Made by a program: the position numbers and the translations under genes
Assembly: GCA_022605955.1 (NCBI GenBank)
Contig: JAKCOZ010000001.1
Location: forward strand, 21,754,146-21,818,145
Direction of reading: 5' to 3'
Length of the DNA stretch: 64,000 nucleotides
Source of the DNA: Rallus limicola
Taxonomy: Eukaryota; Chordata; Aves; Gruiformes; Rallidae
In this document: positions 49,201 to 60,139 of the stretch, piece after piece
Layout of the letters: each line of letters starts with the position of its first letter
How positions within the stretch are numbered: the first letter of the stretch is position 1
Notes under the pieces: generated by a model
Told to the model about the DNA's origin: nothing
What the model saw: the letters and a program-made list of their open reading frames with translations, nothing else
Databases searched by the model: none

Positions 49201-52200
49201 GGAAGGAAAAAAAAAAAAAGAGGAAAAAAAAGAAAGGAAGGAGGATGTACGGAGTTACTAATCATCCCCCAAAGTCTCTGACCTATATCTCCCTCCTTTC
49301 CCTGGAGCTGTTCTTGAAATGAAAAATTAATAGAGAACAGCCAGGTTGTACCTCCAGGGTACCCTTTTAGGCTGCTGTGTACCATCGGCTGAGACCAGTG
49401 GATAGGACTTTGGTGTCCCTCAGCACGATATAGAAAGCAGAGTGGTCTCAGTCCAGGGTGTTGTGAGGGCATCTGGAGAGACAGAAAGTGGGAAGGTAAT
49501 CTTCTTTCTGAGAAGGATGGTCTATGGCTTCAGACAGTTGGGAAAAGTAAGTTGAGATGACACGCTAGGTTAAAGTAGACCGGTAAAGAAGGATAGTCCT
49601 TGAAGTTACAGTAACTTTATCAGGGGAAATGGAGGTGAGAAGGAAAAAAAAAGTATATCAGGCCATTAGCCCTCTGAGGACCAAGTTCATTGAGTCTATG
49701 GAATATTCCTCCCCCTCTTCTCATTTTTAGTTTTTTAATGAGGAAAGAGCATCCTTTTTTAAGAAGCTAAAACCTAGTGTTGTGGGTCAGGAGGTTTCAT
49801 TTCCCAGTTCAGTTCCTGTCTCTCCCATTAAGCTTAAGCAAGACACTTTACTTTCTTCTGGCTCCCTCGTTGTCTCTATAGGATGTTTATATACCCTTTG
49901 CAAAGCACTTTCAAACTTGTAGAAGAAAGGAAGGGCTACATTTTCCAAAGTGACCAGCGATGGGGCATTGCAATGACAGCTGTGTGCAGCGGAGGAGGAG
50001 GAGGGCTGACGCTGGGAGGGGGTTTCTGACTGCACTGGAATAGGCTCTGCGCCTGCTCAGCACACCCACAGCTTTGGGCACGGCTGTATTCACCCTCCCA
50101 CGTGGCATGGGAGGGATGGGACCACGTAGCTGTTGATTGCCGTGAAGGAGAGGTGCTGTCAGCCATGGTGGCAGCAGGGCTTATAGGCTAGCTTTGAGGG
50201 GATCTGAGCATATGTGAAAACCTGGTCCTTCCCTGTCTCCAAGTGTTGGGTGACCTCGACTTGGATCCCTGAGACCACTAGCTGTGTTTAACTTCCAGGC
50301 CTGGATGCATCGTGTTGTCTTTGTTGTGCTCCTTCAGACCTTAGCTCCTTAGATGATTGCAAGTACCTCACTCACTGCTATCTTTTGTGATAAATATCCT
50401 CCATAGCCCTGTATGGTGAGGAGCTGAGCCAGCCGGGCTGTCTCTGCATGGACTTCTGTCTCTCCAATAGTCAGATGCCTCATGCAGCTTCAGAAACTAG
50501 GTTATATAGCAGCTTTAATGTTTTTTTTTCCAGACACTGATTGACCTGATTCCTTGGACCAGCTGTTTTATTTATTAAGCAAAATAGGAGAAAAAGAATG
50601 CATCTCCTACATAAATTTGATTCATTGTTGAGAATGTTTAAACTTTTTCTTTTCATAAATTGATGTAAAGCTCTTTCTTCATATTGATTTTGGAGATGAT
50701 AATTTATACACTAGGAATGAGGAAGATTTGCCTCTTCATCTAATCCTGTTTCTAGAGAGAGATTTACTTAATGTGCAGTGTAATTTGTCTAATGTGCAAC
50801 TTTGTATGTAGATGTACCCAGATCCAGTAGAAACAGTGAGTATAATAAAAGAGAGCTCTGTAGTGCAGCGCTGTAAATCCCTCTGTGATTAAAAATACTA
50901 AATTAGTCAATGTTAGTGCAGTCAGGAGATATTGCTAGCTGAAAAGCAGGGATATATGGCAAGAAATTTCAGTGCTGGACAGAGTAATGGGGTTCGTGCT
51001 CATCTCTGCAGGCATGTGGTATGTGTCTAGGGGAGGGACAGTTTCTAACTTCACTGGCCAGGAATACCAGTTCGGTAGCAAAGAGAAATCATTGAGAGTT
51101 ACCCCAGGGTTGTCCTTACATGTTCACAAGGTGATGGAGGAACTGATTCTCCTGCCAGCTCCCATATTGTCTCACTCTAGTTTCCCCCTTCCCTGCCCCC
51201 CGAGTCCTGCATGTGCTTGGTGGACAGTGGCAAGGTTTGATTTTACACTTATACAGAAGTCTCTCTAAAAACAATGTGTTGCTTTGAGGAAGCCCAACAC
51301 TGTGGAATGGTTGAATTTTTTTTTTCTTTTTCCCCTCTGTCTGTCTTTTTGTCTGTCTGTCAGTCTTCCCTGGTATTAACACAGATAAATCACTGTCTGA
51401 AATTTTTAGGTGGGTCCTTTTTTTAGGATTTTGTTAATATCCCTGTATATAAACAGGGATAGGATTCATTTATAGCCATGTAAGAGTCACTACCTCTTGA
51501 GTACTGTCCGCCTGTCCTGTATGCAGCTTGTGACCACAGCTGCCTACAATACCTGATGGTTAACTTGCTTTCTTTTTCTGAGACAACAGGAGGAAAGGTG
51601 GGGTTCATGCAAAAGTTGCTGTTTGGAACTGAGTAACAAGACCTTGTTGTGCATTAGGATTAAAAATAAACAAAACTTGTTTATCTAAAAGGAACCAGGG
51701 TATGAAATACAGCTTTACTTACAGCTTGCATTAAAGTTTGACATGATTGTTAGTGTAACATCTGGCACGCGTGGTTTCTTCAACAGCTGGATAATACAAT
51801 CCAAGACAGAGGAGAGAGTATGTCATGGCAATGACCTCCCTTCAAGGCCATCCAGCAGCTCCCCTGTTACAGGACCCTCTCTTTGGTTGTTCACAGCTTT
51901 ACCAAACTTAAGCAATCTGGATTACCTGCTTCAGAACGTGTATTTAGAAAACAGCTCTTTTATACCTCTGCTGTCATTTTTTATAAGTGTTAAATAAAAT
52001 GTATATGCAAATAAGCGAGAAAACAGCCCCCCACCTCAACAGCCCCAAAAAATTTGCGTGGTGTATGTGTCAGAGGCACTCTTCTGCTGTCTTTAAGAAC
52101 ATCAGCCCAAACTTCGTGAAGTTTTAAGCATTTAAAAAAATGGTTGTTGTCACATCCTCAGGAAACAAACCAAATCTCTGAAGATTTTGGAACTATGAGT

Positions 52201-54220
52201 TTCAATTAGGCAGTTAAAATTAGTGGAAGCTTTTCATGATAATCTCTCTGTGCCTCAATTCCCTGCCCATGACATATGGATAATACTTTTACGAGGGCAT
52301 TGTGAAAATACATTCCTTTATGTTTGTGAAACATTCAGTTACTCTAATGATGCGTACTGTAGGAAAGCCCATGAGTAAATTACCAATTCCGTCTGCAGAG
52401 CAGAGTGTGGCTGGTGCCTAGTAAACAAGGCTTGGGGCCACACCTCGAACAGTGTGAGGAAGATGAAATAGTGACTGGTTGCTCGCTGAGTGAGCACCAT
52501 GTATCCTGCTGTACTGGGTGAGGCCAAGGTCCGGTAGAAAAATAGCCTGTGATTATGTGATTAACAGCTCTGCCACAGTGTACGTAGGCACAGGCAGTCG
52601 TAAAGCTGGGGTTTCCTAAGCCTTGCATTCTTGGTTTTCAGCTTTAAATAGGCTTGCTTTCACCTTTTTTCTGTTTCTGTGTAGTTGTCTGTCATGCAGA
52701 GTGGGCATGAGGAATAATAAACAGCCGTTGCTTCTGGAAGAAGGGACAGGAAAATGGCTGGTGCCGTCTGTCATCAGAGCGGAAAATTCTTGGTGAAACC
52801 TTCCATCCAGGCTTGCTTATAGGAACATGTGTGACCCTCGAGATGGAGACAAGTCTGGGATGAAGGAAAAAAGCAAATAAACCAAGATGTCTTTTTTTCC
52901 TTATGACAACTGTTCGGTTTATGCTGTTTTTCTATAACAAAGCTGTGTACCATTAAACAGTAATGCCACAAACCAACAGATTTGCCAGTTACTTTAAAGA
53001 TACATCCCATTGCTTTTTTTTTGCTGTGAATCATATGGAAAGCATTTCCTGGGTTTACCCTGGGTGCTCACAGTTTTGGTTGCTCCATCTCCCAGCTCCT
53101 ACCCTGTAGAAATCCTAAATAGTACATGCATGAGATCGTGATCTTAAAGCTTGGGAAAATGATCCAGCCTTGACTCAGAAGCAGAATCACTCCCAAATCC
53201 TTCTGCTTTTGTTCACTTTCTTGCAGTTTGCTTTTCTAGCTGTGTGTGGTTTATCAGGTAGAAGGAAATAGGGCTGCCCGCAGCCCACTACTAGTTCAGA
53301 GTTGTATGTGGGCAGCAGCAGGGCAGGAGGTGGTGGCTCTGGTTAAGGGTTTCAAGTAGAAATTGTGATCATGACACTAATAAGCAAGCTCCTGGATGGC
53401 TGGGCTGCACGATTCAGAAGTTTGCCTGTGTCACAGTAGTATCAGCTGTTGCTTCTGTGCTAACTTAGGATGGGAGTGAGCTGGTCGCTTTGATGCTGCA
53501 GAGGAGGTGGGAGTGGAGAGCAAAGATTGCCATGAAACAGGAGCTGTGAGGTGCAAGAGAGTTGTACTGATACACTGGCTTTAAAGGGTTACAGTTAAGT
53601 ACAGAAACACACTGAGCTGTACAAGTTGAGGAAACTTGCTCATTCTCTGCCTACATTATGAGTCAAACCAGGATGCACATTTTCATCAAATCCCTAAACC
53701 CTAAAGCCTGTGCACAAGAGCCTCTTCTTGATGTGGTTTTCATAATTGATGTTTGGCTATTTCACAGTTGCTTTTCCCTATGGAGTTTCTCTTAAAAATG
53801 CCCTATATTTCTTTTTAATTTTGACTGTGCATAGCAAGTTTCTATTTCAGAAAAAATATTTGAGCATCATTTTTTGTAAAGCTAGGATGCCATTAGGGTA
53901 CTTTGGGGAGGGAACTGCTTATTATTTGTGTTGTCCCCTGAGGAGCTGATAACTGAAGTCCTACCAATATTTCCCCTTCTTCCGCATATGATTTTCCAGA
54001 AGGGTTTGTCAAGACAGACACTGGTCTACTGCACTAGCTGGTTATTTCAATTGTTCAGGCATTAGGCGACCATGTTTTAGCAACCAACTATAGCTTCTCT
54101 TTCTTTTTCTCTTATGTTTCTTTTTATTTTAATAGCAAATGCCTTTCACATTCCCTGCTATTGACTCCTCCAGAAGGATGCATGCCTTTTAACCCACTGC
54201 TTTCGGTGTTTAACTCTGAG
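37270..54220. other. Intronic DNA, mostly unremarkable
   Basis: About 17 kb without a recognisable exon. It holds simple repeats (a poly-C run at 45237-45249, GGAGGT units at about 45397-45430, poly-A at 46173-46192), a G-rich block at about 48110-48180, a 9-bp hairpin at 51438-51461 (TATCCCTGT/ACAGGGATA), 2.5 copies of ATCCTGTGGC at 44031, and the CRE/X-box module at 38.6 kb, listed separately. Confidence 0.6.
38611..38638 (+). promoter_or_regulatory. CRE-like site plus RFX X-box module
   Basis: GTGACATCA (38611-38619) is followed 5 nt later by GTTTCCATAGCAAC (38625-38638). The second is an almost ideal palindromic X-box (consensus GTNRCC-N(0-3)-RGYAAC) for RFX factors. TGACATCA is one transition from the CREB/ATF palindrome TGACGTCA, the change expected from CpG decay. 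It sits in intron 1, about 10 kb from the HIPK2 promoter. An enhancer role is inferred from the pair of motifs. Confidence 0.5.
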
Positions 54221-54227
54221 CTGAGAT

Positions 54228-54460
54228 AGAATCTCATAAAATCATTAAATCTTTAAAGTTGGAAAAGGCCTCTAAGATCATCAAGTCCAACCATCAACCC
54301 AACATCTCTTTATCCACTAAACCATAGTTAGCACCTCCAGGGATGGTGACTCCACCACCTTTCTGGGCAGCCTGTTCCAGTGCTTGACAACACTTTCAGT
54401 GAGGAAGTTTTTCCTAATACATAATCTAAACCCCCCCTGGCACAGCCTCCTTTGAGATGT
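54228..54460 (-). mobile_element. CR1 LINE 3' end (antisense)
   Basis: Read on the minus strand, this is the end of CR1 ORF2 (GGFRLCIRKNF then KHWNRLPRKVVESPSLEV, roughly 54330-54440) and the short 3' UTR. The + strand shows the typical AAGTTGGAAAAGGCCTCTAA and AAGTCCAACCATCAACCCAA. It ends near 54228 in degraded copies of the 8-bp-type terminal repeat (TAGAATC/TCATAAA). It is 5' truncated, as most bird CR1 copies are, and opposite in orientation to HIPK2. Confidence 0.92.
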
Positions 54461-54469
54461 CTCAGCCCT

Positions 54470-55800
54470 ATCCAAATCCTGAAGGAACAGCTGTGGTAAA
54501 GCAGGCGGTCCTGCTTCAGCCAAAGGCCATGTGTGGGAGAAATGAGGGAGCTGCAGTCCCTTGATCTTGCTTCATGCTGTGTGTGCCTTCACACAGGGAC
54601 AGCCACTGGTGCTGCCATCTTTGGTCACCTTTAGGTTGTACCTACACTCAGTGTGGATGACCACTAGTGTCCCATAACCCTAGCAATAGGAAACACAGAG
54701 CTGCTCTGGAGCAGGAATTTTGAAGAAAGTGGGCTGCTGTCACAGGAGAGGCTCCTCTTCTCCATAGAACGGTGTTGAGCTATGTGAGTGAAGGGCTCAG
54801 CCAGGGCCCACCTAGGTGCCCACTATAAAACATCGCTCTGTTGCCCTCACCGCAGGTGTTTTACACCCAAACTGCTGGGTGTTGACTTTGTCACAGCTTG
54901 GTGCTTTTTAAATAACCCTTAGTAAGGGGTGGAGGGTATCTAACCCATGAAGTGCCTGTGTCCTCCCTCTCATCCTCCTCTGTAAAGTTTCTGGGATGCC
55001 ACAACATGAAGATGTCCAGAGTGGCAGAAGGGGAGGTAGTGAGGGTGACATCCCGCTCTGAAGATCTAGTACATATTAGGATATGGGATGCCTTTTTCCA
55101 TTTCTGACCTCTGAAAATGATCTCATTTTTCTTTCTGACCTCATGAAAACCTACTCTTTGCCCCTTTGCCTGGTAGGCAGGATCACTGTTCTTTCCTAAG
55201 AAGAGTACGTGGCAATGCCAGCACTTATTTTAATTTTATTCCTGCTCCTGGTTGTAATTACAACCTCTGGGTTTCAGTGTAAAGGTGGAAGGGGATGTGA
55301 TTCAACGGGGTTATGTTTTTTTTTCCCCAAAAAATTGCATTAATACACGACATGTAAAAAGCAGCCACCCTCACACAGGAATGCAGGCAGTGTTTGCAAG
55401 CTGCCTGTGGATTTATGAAGCATTGGGAAACACACCATACATTATTTTCTGAGACCTGTTTTTTTACACAGTTTGTTTGCTTATTCTGAGACAACGACAA
55501 GACATGAAGGCATTAAAAACAAAATTTGAAAAAGGACAGAAAATGTTTATTTCAAAAGCTAATAAGGGCCTAACAGAAACAAAATGACAAACCTCTCAGT
55601 ACCTAGTTGGGACTTCGAGAGATCTGCCCAGAGAAAACTCTATTTGTCAGAAATTAATTTATACTTCTTTGAGAAAACTCTTGCTTATCCTATGTTTATG
55701 TGTGCTTTTTAAAAATGATCCCCTCTAATCTGTGAAGGCTGTTTACATCGAAACAACATCTTTCTTTTCGGAGTTCATCTGCTCCTGCTGCTTCTTCTCC
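54470..55800. other. Intronic DNA, nothing recognised
   Basis: No exon, transposon or strong motif was seen between the antisense CR1 and the CRE/X-box module. Confidence 0.6.
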
Positions 55801-55824
55801 AGCCGAAGTCAGGCTACTCAGTCT

Positions 55825-55853
55825 GTGACATCACTGCTGGCTGCCCTGGCAAC
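55825..55853 (+). promoter_or_regulatory. CRE-like site plus RFX X-box, possible alternative promoter
   Basis: GTGACATCA (55825-55833) is followed 6 nt later by GCTGCCCTGGCAAC (55840-55853), an X-box with two mismatches to GTTGCCATGGCAAC. The module at 38.6 kb has the same order, orientation and nearly the same spacing, but no similarity beyond the motifs. Downstream come a GC-richer leader and, about 100 bp on, an ATG frame with a splice donor. CRE plus X-box pairs are common in real promoters, so this may be an intronic promoter of HIPK2. Confidence 0.45.
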
Positions 55854-55953
55854 GGGGTAGCACAAGGAGGGGTCTTCACTCCAGGTGGAGACTGCAGCAG
55901 CAGCAGCAGACTCAGAGAGCAGAGTGCATGTTTGACTCTGTGTATCGCTAGTC

Positions 55954-56014
55954 ATGAAGAAATGGAATCAAAACTCCTTCAAAGGGCCCAGAAAGAGACC
56001 CGCGGAACAGCCAT
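55954..56014 (+). CDS. Candidate alternative first exon of HIPK2
   Basis: An ATG at 55954 (G at -3) opens 20 codons plus one nucleotide. The peptide is basic (starting MKKWNQNSFKG and continuing PRKRPAEQP). It ends at CAT/GTAGGT (donor from 56015), a moderate donor. The remaining phase is 1, the same as the annotated exon 1. Splicing to the known exon 2 junction (GT-ATG) would therefore add Cys and continue in frame at the conserved exon 2 Met. A CRE/X-box pair lies 100-130 bp upstream. A seven-codon uORF (ATG at 55928, TAG at 55949-55951) precedes it. The frame stays open for some codons past the donor, so the exon end is not forced. This rests on motif and phase only. Confidence 0.3.
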
Positions 56015-57404
56015 GTAGGTCTTCTGAGGGTGTGTGGTTTCTGGGAGTGGGCACGGGTGCTGGAGAGTCAACCTTCCACGGGATTTCTTGTTACCAGTCA
56101 ACCAAGTACTTGACCAGTAGAAAATAGCTTACTTTTTAAAAAGGGAGAGTGGGAGAGAGGACTTTAATTCAGTTTTAAGTATGACTTGGGTACCTGAACT
56201 ATATCTGCAGAATTTGAAGGGGTTTTTACTACTTTTTTTTCTTTTTCCCCTACACAACCCCCCTTACAGGATACAAGGGATGCCTGATGCCCTGATCCTG
56301 CTAACGCTTACACATGCGGGTAGCTTTCAATGCCTGAGTTGTCCTCCTGAAGTCAGTTAAGACAATTCATGTGCTTCAACTCAGGCACAGGCCTATTTGC
56401 CTGCCTATACATGAGAGTCTGGCTGGCTGCCCATGGGGAACAGTTAAATAATTTATAGAATATTTTCTAATGCAGACCCCGTCTTGACCTGGAGAAGCTG
56501 AAGTCTCTGTCCTGAATCCTCCAAGAAAAGGAAACAAACTGGCCTTATGCATTTCCTCTTTGCTTTTGTCTGCCTGATTCATCTCTTGGGTCACGGGCTT
56601 GCACTTGCTGGTTAGAAGGTGAGGCATGTCTGCGAGTGTGGCTTAAGAGGTGACACGCTGAGATCACTGAAGAGCAGGAGAGTGGAAACAGAGTGGTAAA
56701 ACAGTCAACATCCCCACTGACCATATCACAGTGATACATGTGAAAAAATATCAGTGTTTTCTTTCACTTCCAGCATGTCAGACAACCCAGGCATCTGCTT
56801 GGTTGGAGTCCAGGTTCCAAGAGAGAAGAGCCTTAGTGTTACTTCTCCTTTTCCCTGGCTTCCCACTAAAGCAGCAGCATTCAGAAGCATTTCTAAAGTG
56901 TCACAGGTCAGAACAGTGTATGTATTTCAGGCAAGCCCTGTAGGATAACTGTATTGTCAGCCTCAAGAGAGTGGTCATTTACTTACATCTGTGTTTTGGG
57001 ATGACTTGGGATTTGTTGGTTGGTTGGTTGGTGTTTTAGCAGGGCTGCACACGCTGCATTGCTGTTGTGGCAATCCATATGATTCATGTCTTGCACAGTC
57101 TGACAAGTTTATTGTAGCTCATGTGTGCTGAGCTGCACACTGTGTTTGCTGCGCTGCTTGTGGTTGGTACCAGGGCAGCCTGTTGTGCCCGTGCTGGGTT
57201 GTGAGCAAGAGCCAGGACCCAGAGCAGCCCCTCTGTCGCTCCACACCCTTGAAAAAGGCTTTTCGGGAAGAAAACAGGATTTTCTGCACGTCCCGCGCTA
57301 CCTCGAGTCTCTTAATTTATTAAGTACCTTTTATTTTTCTTTGTGTTTTATGTTGTCACTCAGGATTTGTGATGAACCTCTTTATGCTCCTGTTTATTCT
57401 CCAA

Positions 57405-57465
57405 TATAAAACCAAAAAAACCCCAAAACCCAAAAAAAATCCCCGCAAAAAAAAAAAAAATCCTC
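57405..57465. repeat. A-rich low-complexity tract
   Basis: Mixed (A)n and (AAAACCCC)-like units, from CCAAAAAAACCCC through poly-A. It is low-complexity, with no clear LINE or SINE body next to it. Confidence 0.85.
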
Positions 57466-58734
57466 TCTCCCAGTTCCATACGAAATATTTTGGAATAAGG
57501 AAATTGCGCTCCTACGCTGTAGGAGGACCACTTAAGTGAGCTGTGTCTATTGGCTTTGGGAGGTAGAGAAGACATGAGAACACTTTATTTTTTAAAACTC
57601 CTCCAGGAATAGCGTGTTTCTTGGAACAGGCAGACCAGAAAGCAGGAGGGTCAAATTTGGGATCACCTGGTGCTGCCAAGATGCTGTTTCATATTTATTT
57701 TCCAACCCTGCAGAGCGGGGAGTATGTTACCATTTCATTTGAATGGCTCAAAGTCCCTACTACTGAGCCTTTAAAAGACTGGATGTCCAGTTACTCCAGC
57801 TTCTGTTTGACATCTCTCTTCCCTGAGGGTCAAACATTATGCTGGCTTCTAGGTACTTTTATTCAGTGATGCCCATCTGAACTGCTTAGGGTTTTTTTAG
57901 TAAAGGAAAAGGGAGGTGCAGAGGGCTGGCAGTGGAGACACAGTAAGGTGGATGATGCATCTTACTGAAACCCAGGGATGAGCTGGACCGACCAAGACAA
58001 AACAGGAGTGACATTGTTAGTTGGGAAATTTAGAGCAGTTTCATGAAAACCTCTTTGGTGCCATTGCACATGCAGTCCCTCAGTGCCATTCACCACTGCT
58101 TGGAGCAGGTGAGAAGAGTGTGGTTGGGATCTTCAAGCCAGCAGGTTTTCTGGGTGAGTCGCAGAGGGAGCTGTGCTGCTGCATGCTGCCCCCACAACCT
58201 CCTGCTGCTGCTTGGTGGCAGCTTGTGGCATGAGGTTGGCAGGACAGCATCAAGCTGTGTGGAGATGGATTTCCCCAAGCAGCTGTGCAGTGTGCCCCTT
58301 CCCCCTGCAAGTCCATGTTGCTCCTCCATGACAGCACAGGGAGAACAGGCATTCACCCTAGAGATCTACCTACTGTTCATTTTGCACTAGAATTGCACCA
58401 TTCTCCATTTTACTTGTTCCCGTTGTGGATATTTCCCTGGTAGTTAATATCAGGGCTTTCTGTGGCCCTCGGTGGTTTTGTTGCTCAGCTACATTTTTTT
58501 ATTTCTACCAGATTTCCGTAAAGGTTGGAAAGAGATGAAGGCAAGCTCTGTTTTGGGGGACACTGATTTTGTAGGTGGTGGTATAAATAGTCTGTTTTGA
58601 ACTTCTGTGATGAACATTTGTAGGACTGAAGTCCCACTCAGCACTTTTAGGTGTGTTGGAGAGGTGTCTGAGAGGGTGAGCTGATCAACAGCAGGTTTGG
58701 GAGGGCTGAGCAGCTGGTAGGGATGATCGTTCTT

Positions 58735-58779
58735 TGTTTGGTGCCTGAATGCAAGGCGATTGCATTCAGGCACCAAACA
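58735..58779. repeat. Perfect 20-bp palindrome with 5-nt loop
   Basis: The arm TGTTTGGTGCCTGAATGCAA (58735-58754) is exactly inverted at 58760-58779, around the loop GGCGA. Pairing ends cleanly outside. A perfect 20-bp stem with so small a loop is far beyond chance in this window. It could be a replication template-switch event, a cruciform-prone site or a fold-back sequencing or assembly artefact. It lies about 140 bp before the solo LTR. Confidence 0.95.
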
Positions 58780-58910
58780 TGGTGGGATGTCCAAGTGATG
58801 TTTGGTGAAAACGAGCTTGCACTCTATGTGCTTACAGTGTACCAACTCCTCAGGGTGGGTCTGTCAGTCCTCCACTGTCCTCAGTTCACTTGCTAAAACT
58901 TTTGTAATCA

Positions 58911-58915
58911 CCATT
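58911..58915 (+). repeat. Target-site duplication, left copy (CCATT)
   Basis: CCATT directly precedes the TG of the LTR and is repeated exactly at 60122-60126 after its terminal CA. A 5-bp duplication is the size usually made by ERVL-type and some ERV1-type insertions. Confidence 0.85.
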
Positions 58916-60121
58916 TGTGGTGGTTGAGCCCTGGCCAAAAGCCAGATGCCTACCAAAATCAGTCTATTACTCCCCTTCTTAGTTGGACAGAGGAGAAAAA
59001 AAATATAATTGGACGGCTCAAGAGGCAAACTCGTTAATGACGCGGGCAAAACAGACTCAACACAGAGTGCTGAAGAGAAAAGTTATCTAATTTATTACAC
59101 TACACTAAAGAGAAAACAGTGAAAAAGAAAAAAAAAACCAGAGTCAGGAGTGCAACCAACAATTTTGAAACAAATGCAAACCAGGCAAACACTTTTCCCC
59201 CACCACTCCCTCCTTAGCAGGCTTTAGTTAGAAGTTTGCTCCCTTCTTCCCTCCCGGTCGCAGCCCAGGAGGTGCAGGGACTGGGGAAAATGGGGGTCTC
59301 GGTAACACCTTCCCCCCACCCCTCCATTCTAAAGCAGACTTCCCTTTCAGCCATGATTTTGCTCACTTCTTCCCCTCTCCTGCTCGCAGCACAGGACAGG
59401 GGGGCAGGGACTAAGAGATGGGGGCTTCGGTCAGTCCCCTGCAAGATGGCTTCCTTCTCGGCCGGGATGGGGGCATTCATTCCACACAACCTCCCCCTGC
59501 TGCACCGTAGGTTCTCACCCATAAGAGCCAGTCCTCCACGAACTTTCTCCAAGGCAAATCTCTTCCCACCGGGCTTCATTTCTGCTCTGGCAGGCAGCAA
59601 CAAATCACAGTGTCTCTCAGTTCCAGTCCTCCACGGGGCTATGATGCCTCCTCCAGCAAACCTGTTTGGCTCATCTCTGTAGGTTGCTTGTGCTGGCAGG
59701 GGCTCATCCCAACGTCAGTCACGGCATCTTCTCTGTGTCTCCACCGGCTCCATCCAGCGTGGAGCCTCTCCACCGGGCAGGTTGGGTCTCTGCCTCTTCA
59801 TGGGTCCTTCCCTCCGGCTGCTCCCCGTGCTTCAGCTCGGGCTGCAGGGGCATCTCTCGCCCGGGTACCTGAGCGCCTCCTCCCCCAGCCTTCCCGGCCT
59901 TTTGTGTCAGTGAGCTGCTTACATTTATATGCAAATAAGTATATCAGTGCCCTTAACGGGCCAAACTTTGCAGCCTTCTTGGCACTCCGTGTTCTGGTGG
60001 AGTCTTTGTCTCCTATATGTGATTCTCAGAGGCGCTATAAGCAGGCTTGCAGAAGATTCCAGCAGCCATTTTCTACAAGCCCTGGCCCTCTCTCAGTACC
60101 CAACTATGCACAACTGTGACA
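58916..60121 (-). mobile_element. Solo LTR of an avian endogenous retrovirus (1206 bp)
   Basis: The segment begins TGTGGTGG and ends CTGTGACA, giving TGT...ACA terminal inverted ends. It is bounded by a perfect 5-bp duplication (CCATT at 58911 and 60122). The left part, which mentions sites like CAAAACAGACTC and CTAATTTATTACAC, and the inner C-rich blocks with TCCTCCACG and CCAGCGTGGAGCC motifs resemble a common bird LTR family, recognised from memory. No gag, pol or env sequence and no second LTR are present, so it is solo, formed by LTR-LTR recombination. Orientation is tentative. On the minus strand a TATAAA-like box lies at 59929-59924 and AATAAA at 59096-59091, in the right order. The open frames inside are not genes. 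Confidence 0.88.
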
Positions 60122-60126
60122 CCATT
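60122..60126 (+). repeat. Target-site duplication, right copy (CCATT)
   Basis: An exact copy of 58911-58915 directly after the terminal CA of the LTR. It is followed by a poly-A run of 13 bases belonging to the host flank. Confidence 0.85.
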
Positions 60127-60139
60127 AAAAAAAAAAAAA

